Origin: Cryptomeria japonica
Taxonomy: Eukaryota > Streptophyta > Pinopsida > Cupressales > Cupressaceae
Direction: 5' to 3'
Assembly: GCF_030272615.1 (NCBI RefSeq)
Contig: NC_081409.1
Span: 613,908,755 to 613,972,754 of the forward strand
Length of the DNA stretch: 64,000 nucleotides
Below the pieces are notes generated by a model. It saw only the letters and a program-made list of their open reading frames with translations. It was not told the origin of the DNA and made no database searches. The position numbers and the translations under genes are program-made. Below, piece by piece: positions 60,531-64,000 of this stretch (its first letter is position 1; each line of letters opens with the position of its first letter).

Positions 60531-61433
60531 TTAGGGGGATGGCAAGTTGATGTTGTTTTTCTTAAGAAGATTTGTCAACTCATCAACTTGCTTGGTGTGG
60601 CATCGATGCTCATCATGACCATACTTCTTGAAATATGTAAAAGTTGGTTTATCCTTAGGTGGAGTCCCCTTCTTGAAAGAGGATGAAAAATCGCCTTGTG
60701 ATGGAGAGGATGATTGTCCTTTTTCTTGTTGTGGCTTTGACTTATATTGCTTCTTCTTCTTGTTGGAATCTTTGCCTTGACCCCCTTGACTCCCTTGATT
60801 AGCCACCAAAGCCTTAGACTTTGAAGACTTGAGGAGCCCCATGTTCAACAACTTAGATTATTCCAATATCAACATTTCTGTGAAAGCATCAAATGAAGGC
60901 ATGATGTAGGAACTCCCCACTGTCAAACGATGAGTTTGGAAGCTAGACACAAATGCTGCATATTTTGGTGCAAGCTTGTCCAATAAGTTGAATATCAACT
61001 GAGCATCATTTTTGTCAATTCCACAATCCTTAAGCTTTGCTCTTAGCTCATTTGATTTGGTGACATAATCTTGGATTGTATCAAAACTCTTGGGATCCAA
61101 GTTGGTGAGCTCATTGTCAATCTTGTAACCTCTGATTTCATCAACTTGACCATACAATTTCTGAAACATATCCCAGGCCTCTTTGATTGTAGTACACTTA
61201 TCAATGTGAAAAATGAGGTCATCTGATACATACTTATGCAAAGTTCCAAGAGCCATGCAATTCTTAGTGAGCCATTCTAACTCAACATTAGGATCAACCT
61301 TAGGATCAAGTGGTGCTACTATTGTTCCATCTATCTAATGTGTGAGACCTTTTTCCATTAATTTGCTCCATACTTTAATTTTCCATGATGCATAATTATG
61401 TGGAGTTAAAAGTGGAAATTTATGAGGACTCAT
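60531..61433 (-). pseudogene. Element F Gag (UBN2-type), zinc knuckle lost
   Basis: Best start ATG 61433, about 1.03 kb after the 5' LTR. Typical Copia Gag segment AWDMFQKLYG near 61165 and RAKLKDCGI near 61035. A TAA near 60857 and a stop near 61336 interrupt it. The C-terminal part is Lys/Gln/Ser-rich. The knuckle site reads FTYFKKYGHDEHRC (about 60600-60642): both Cys of the first pair are Phe, whereas the old relative H has CAHC at the same place. Confidence 0.87.
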
Positions 61434-62461
61434 TGCAACAAAAATGAAAGAGCACAAGGAAATAGAGGCACAATCACACAAGACACCCCCCCAAATTCAC
61501 TCAATCAAAGAACCCCCCCCCCCCAAAATGATGATTTGACACTTTATACTTAGTGTGTGTACAATGGGCCACTTGCAAAAAATGGGAAAGTGGAATTCTA
61601 ATTTCAACTTTACAATTGCCTTAATAAGGCCAAAGAAGACTCAAACTAATAATGCAAGAGATCTAAACTAAGATCCAATCAAATTACAAGTACCAAGTAG
61701 GCCAAATAAGACCAATATTTGACAGTATAATTTCCACTCAAAATCTCTGAAATATGATCATATATTATGAAAGTAGACAAAAAACTTTGCACTTTCAAAA
61801 AAAACGGCACCTGAAAAGGAGGTCGTATGAGCTCAAACGAAGTCGTTGCAAAATTGAGGATTGAATAAGTATAACTAAGAGAATCCAAAAATTTTGAAAA
61901 ACCTATGCACCAAAATCAGAAAATAACCATGCCAATGTGAAGAGCACGAAAAATTAGCCCAAATTAAAAAAAAAATTGCACCCACAAAGGACCAAAATTG
62001 AGCAAGTTAAGAGCCTCCAAAGTTGACTCAAAAATCCAAATTGCTCAACAAAGAGAGGTCTAAAAATTTTCAAAAAAAAACTGATTGGGCGCTCACTGAG
62101 CGGTTGACTGTGCACTATTGACTGGGTGCTGCTGACTGTGCACTACTGACTGGGTAGAAGGTATGGACCCGCAAAAAAAAAAAAAAAGCTGTAAAAAAAA
62201 TTTCAGAATTTTTTTTTTTTCGAGATCCAAAAATTCCGTAGCGTACCGCCCGAATTGGGCAAAAAATTCCTCCAACACCCAAAATTTGATTTTTTGCCAA
62301 AATAGCTCGATTTTATACTCAATTTTTATGGAAACTGCCTCCCGGATGCAATGGTGAGGTCAAAAACGTTCTAAGATGCCTCCAAAAAATGTTGTCCCTT
62401 AGATCCAAAAATAGAAGCCTTCCAAGATGTCTCCAAAAAGCAATCAATTGAAGCCCCAACG
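61434..62461 (-). other. Element F long 5' leader
   Basis: About 1 kb between primer site and Gag start, A-rich on the plus strand, with C runs (about 61507-61524). A 28-base tandem duplication containing GACTGTGCACTA(T/C)TGACTGGGT lies at 62104-62158. No coding signal. Confidence 0.65.
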
Positions 62462-62473
62462 GCTCTGATACCA
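62462..62473 (-). other. Element F primer binding site
   Basis: GCTCTGATACCA on the plus strand, complement of TGGTATCAGAGC, directly next to the LTR at 62474. Confidence 0.92.
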
Positions 62474-62920
62474 TGTGAGATTTTGCCAAAATCAAGGGCA
62501 CAATGAAAAGTATAAAAGAGAGACAAAAGAATGACAACAAATTGTATTCTTGTCAATATGCAAATGATCAACTAGATTAACTAATACAATGAATATGGGT
62601 CTTCTTATATAGGCAAGGCCATATGGATGTACGAGCACATAATCATGACATGTGGCTCAATGAGAAACAAGGGTAGGTAAGAAATACTAGGGGTAGGCAG
62701 GAGAAATAATATAATATTACACAAGAGGTGGATGACCCACCGAACGTGGAGTGTAACAAGAAGATAAGACCACAAAAGGTGGAATTTCTCCTACAAGCTA
62801 TATCCCTATGTGCACACTTCCCTAAGTGTCTCAAATCCAGACTATGAAGAGATGCATTATCCTAAGTTAACTTAAGTAAAGTGTAATAATATCTATAATG
62901 AATATTTATTTACACCAACA
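62474..62920 (-). repeat. Element F 5' LTR
   Basis: 447 bp, about 96% like 56669-57118 by eye, followed by the TSD AGTAT. Confidence 0.95.
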
Positions 62921-62925
62921 AGTAT

Positions 62926-63050
62926 GTATAAGAATGCATGCATGTGTGTGTATATATAAGCACATCTTTGTGCATGCATGTAATCACATCTTTATGCATG
63001 CTGAAAGCACTTCTTTGCACATGCATGCATGCACATATAGGAAATTATTG
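62926..63050. repeat. CATG/TGTG-rich simple repeat
   Basis: Several GCATGCATG and GCACATCTTTGTGCATGCATG-like pieces, about 20-25 bases apart. A related GTGTGCATGCATAC lies at about 56590, on the other side of element F. Confidence 0.65.
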
Positions 63051-64000
63051 TATAGTTTTTGACAAATCTTAAAGAAAAATGTTCTTATTACTAAAAACAA
63101 GCAAAATAAAATTACACATTAAAAATTGAAGTAAATAATAGACATTTTCAAAACAAAATTAAATAATTCAAAATATAAAAGAACATATAAGATTATCTTT
63201 GTAGAAGCTCTTAGTTCATCATCATTTCAAAATTAGCACATAATAAATAAAACTTAACCATGGAAGTAACATGTTTGGGACCAGTAAATAAAAAACTGAC
63301 TTATATAATTTGCTTCCCTAAATAAGACTATCAAATAGTTTGGTAGTGTTATGTATTGGCTCCAATACATCTTTATATCTTCCTATTTTGATTATTTTGC
63401 ATCCTAAATTGTATAAATTTCTTAATTGGAAAACTTAAGATCAAGAAATTTTTTATGTGAGGAAGAACCCATCATCTAGTAGAACCCTGGAGTGGTGATA
63501 ACTACCTATAGGATGGGGAAAATCTCAACCAATACCTCAAGTAAAATATGCATGTCCTATATCTTTATACCCAATGAGTCAATCAATGTAACCAAGGTAA
63601 AGAAAATCTAGAGGCCACCAATGACATTAGTCTAACAAATGTTCAATGAGTATTTGGAGGTGCTCTGTCTTGAAAGCCCAACCCTATTAATTTGGAACTT
63701 AAATGTGTTTTTTTATCAAGGATTAATTTAAATATATTTTTACAAAAGCTCTTTCAAAGGACACATTTGAGTATCTTAGATTGAAGCTAGGGGTTGTTTC
63801 CCCTCCTTTCAACTAGATAAATGTAAGATATTGGATCTATTGAGGGGGAGCAATTCATGACATATCTTTTTTTCTAAATTGATGAGGGCTACTTCGATGG
63901 GGGATTAGGTAGTGGGTTGATATTTATAAGTGGAGAATGTTTTGTAGATTTTGATAAAGATGACCTACCTTTTGCTCTTGATGTCAAAAGGGGAGAGAAA
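63051..64000. other. AT-rich intergenic sequence, partly duplicate of 49370-49660
   Basis: 63430-63700 is the diverged copy of 49370-49660. No gene or RNA is seen to the window end. Confidence 0.55.

Larger units (their letters stand above)
56669..62920 (-). mobile_element. Element F: Ty1/Copia LTR retrotransposon, fairly young, broken
   Basis: A 6252-bp element, TSD AGTAT (56664-56668 and 62921-62925), with LTRs of 450 and 447 bp differing by about 17 substitutions and one 3-base indel by eye. It has a tRNA-Met primer site, Gag, protease, integrase, RT and RNase H in Copia order on the minus strand, and a polypurine tract. Several stops and altered active-site residues make it non-functional. 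It lies in the duplicated intergenic segment described at 55530 and 63430. Confidence 0.95.

Noticed and set aside
62926-63050. CRISPR-like or structured repeat array
   Set aside because: Irregular CATG/TGTG simple sequence without fixed repeat and spacer lengths.

Overview
This 64 kb window looks like heterochromatic, repeat-dominated nuclear DNA of a seed plant with a large genome. A gymnosperm is plausible, but that is inference. I see no intact host gene, tRNA or rRNA. Almost everything interpretable is LTR retrotransposon, stacked in nests whose junctions can be read from 5-bp target-site duplications (TSDs), TG...CA ends and resumed reading frames.

Layout, left two thirds. The host layer is a Ty3/Gypsy chromovirus (G0), seen in four pieces: 14183-15322, 36959-38617, 40251-40940 and its 3' LTR at 40941-42019. 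Three elements have landed in it. Element A (1-14182) encodes a Gag and an unknown second protein but no pol, and its 3' LTR is itself split by Copia element B (6198-13675, TSD GTTAT). Element C (15323-36953, TSD TGACC) has giant LTRs of about 6.75 kb, and its 5' LTR is split by element D on the minus strand (16557-23107, TSD ACAGT), a relative of A. Element E (38618-40245, TSD GTATC) looks like a solo LTR.

Layout, right third. 42530-44400 is a very old minus-strand Copia remnant (H). 44400-56668 is AT-rich sequence without genes, holding diverged direct repeats, tandem repeats and LTR-like scraps. 56669-62920 is a fairly young minus-strand Copia element (F, TSD AGTAT, LTRs about 96% alike by eye). 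62926-64000 is AT-rich with a CATG-rich simple-repeat patch.

How the parts work together. A and D share their primer binding site, polypurine tract and LTR start with Copia B, so they look like non-autonomous elements that could be mobilised by B-like elements. They nevertheless carry two conserved coding regions: a coiled-coil Gag with several CCHC knuckles, and a protein of about 1050-1090 residues that I do not recognise.

The most unusual item is element C. A protein of about 1200 codons lies wholly inside its LTR, and so occurs twice. It sits just downstream of about nine degenerate 130-bp units carrying a GCGAAATAGCGAAA-like motif. All coding regions are broken. In most of them the premature stops are largely TAG where the family has glutamine, the pattern expected from deamination of methylated CAG.
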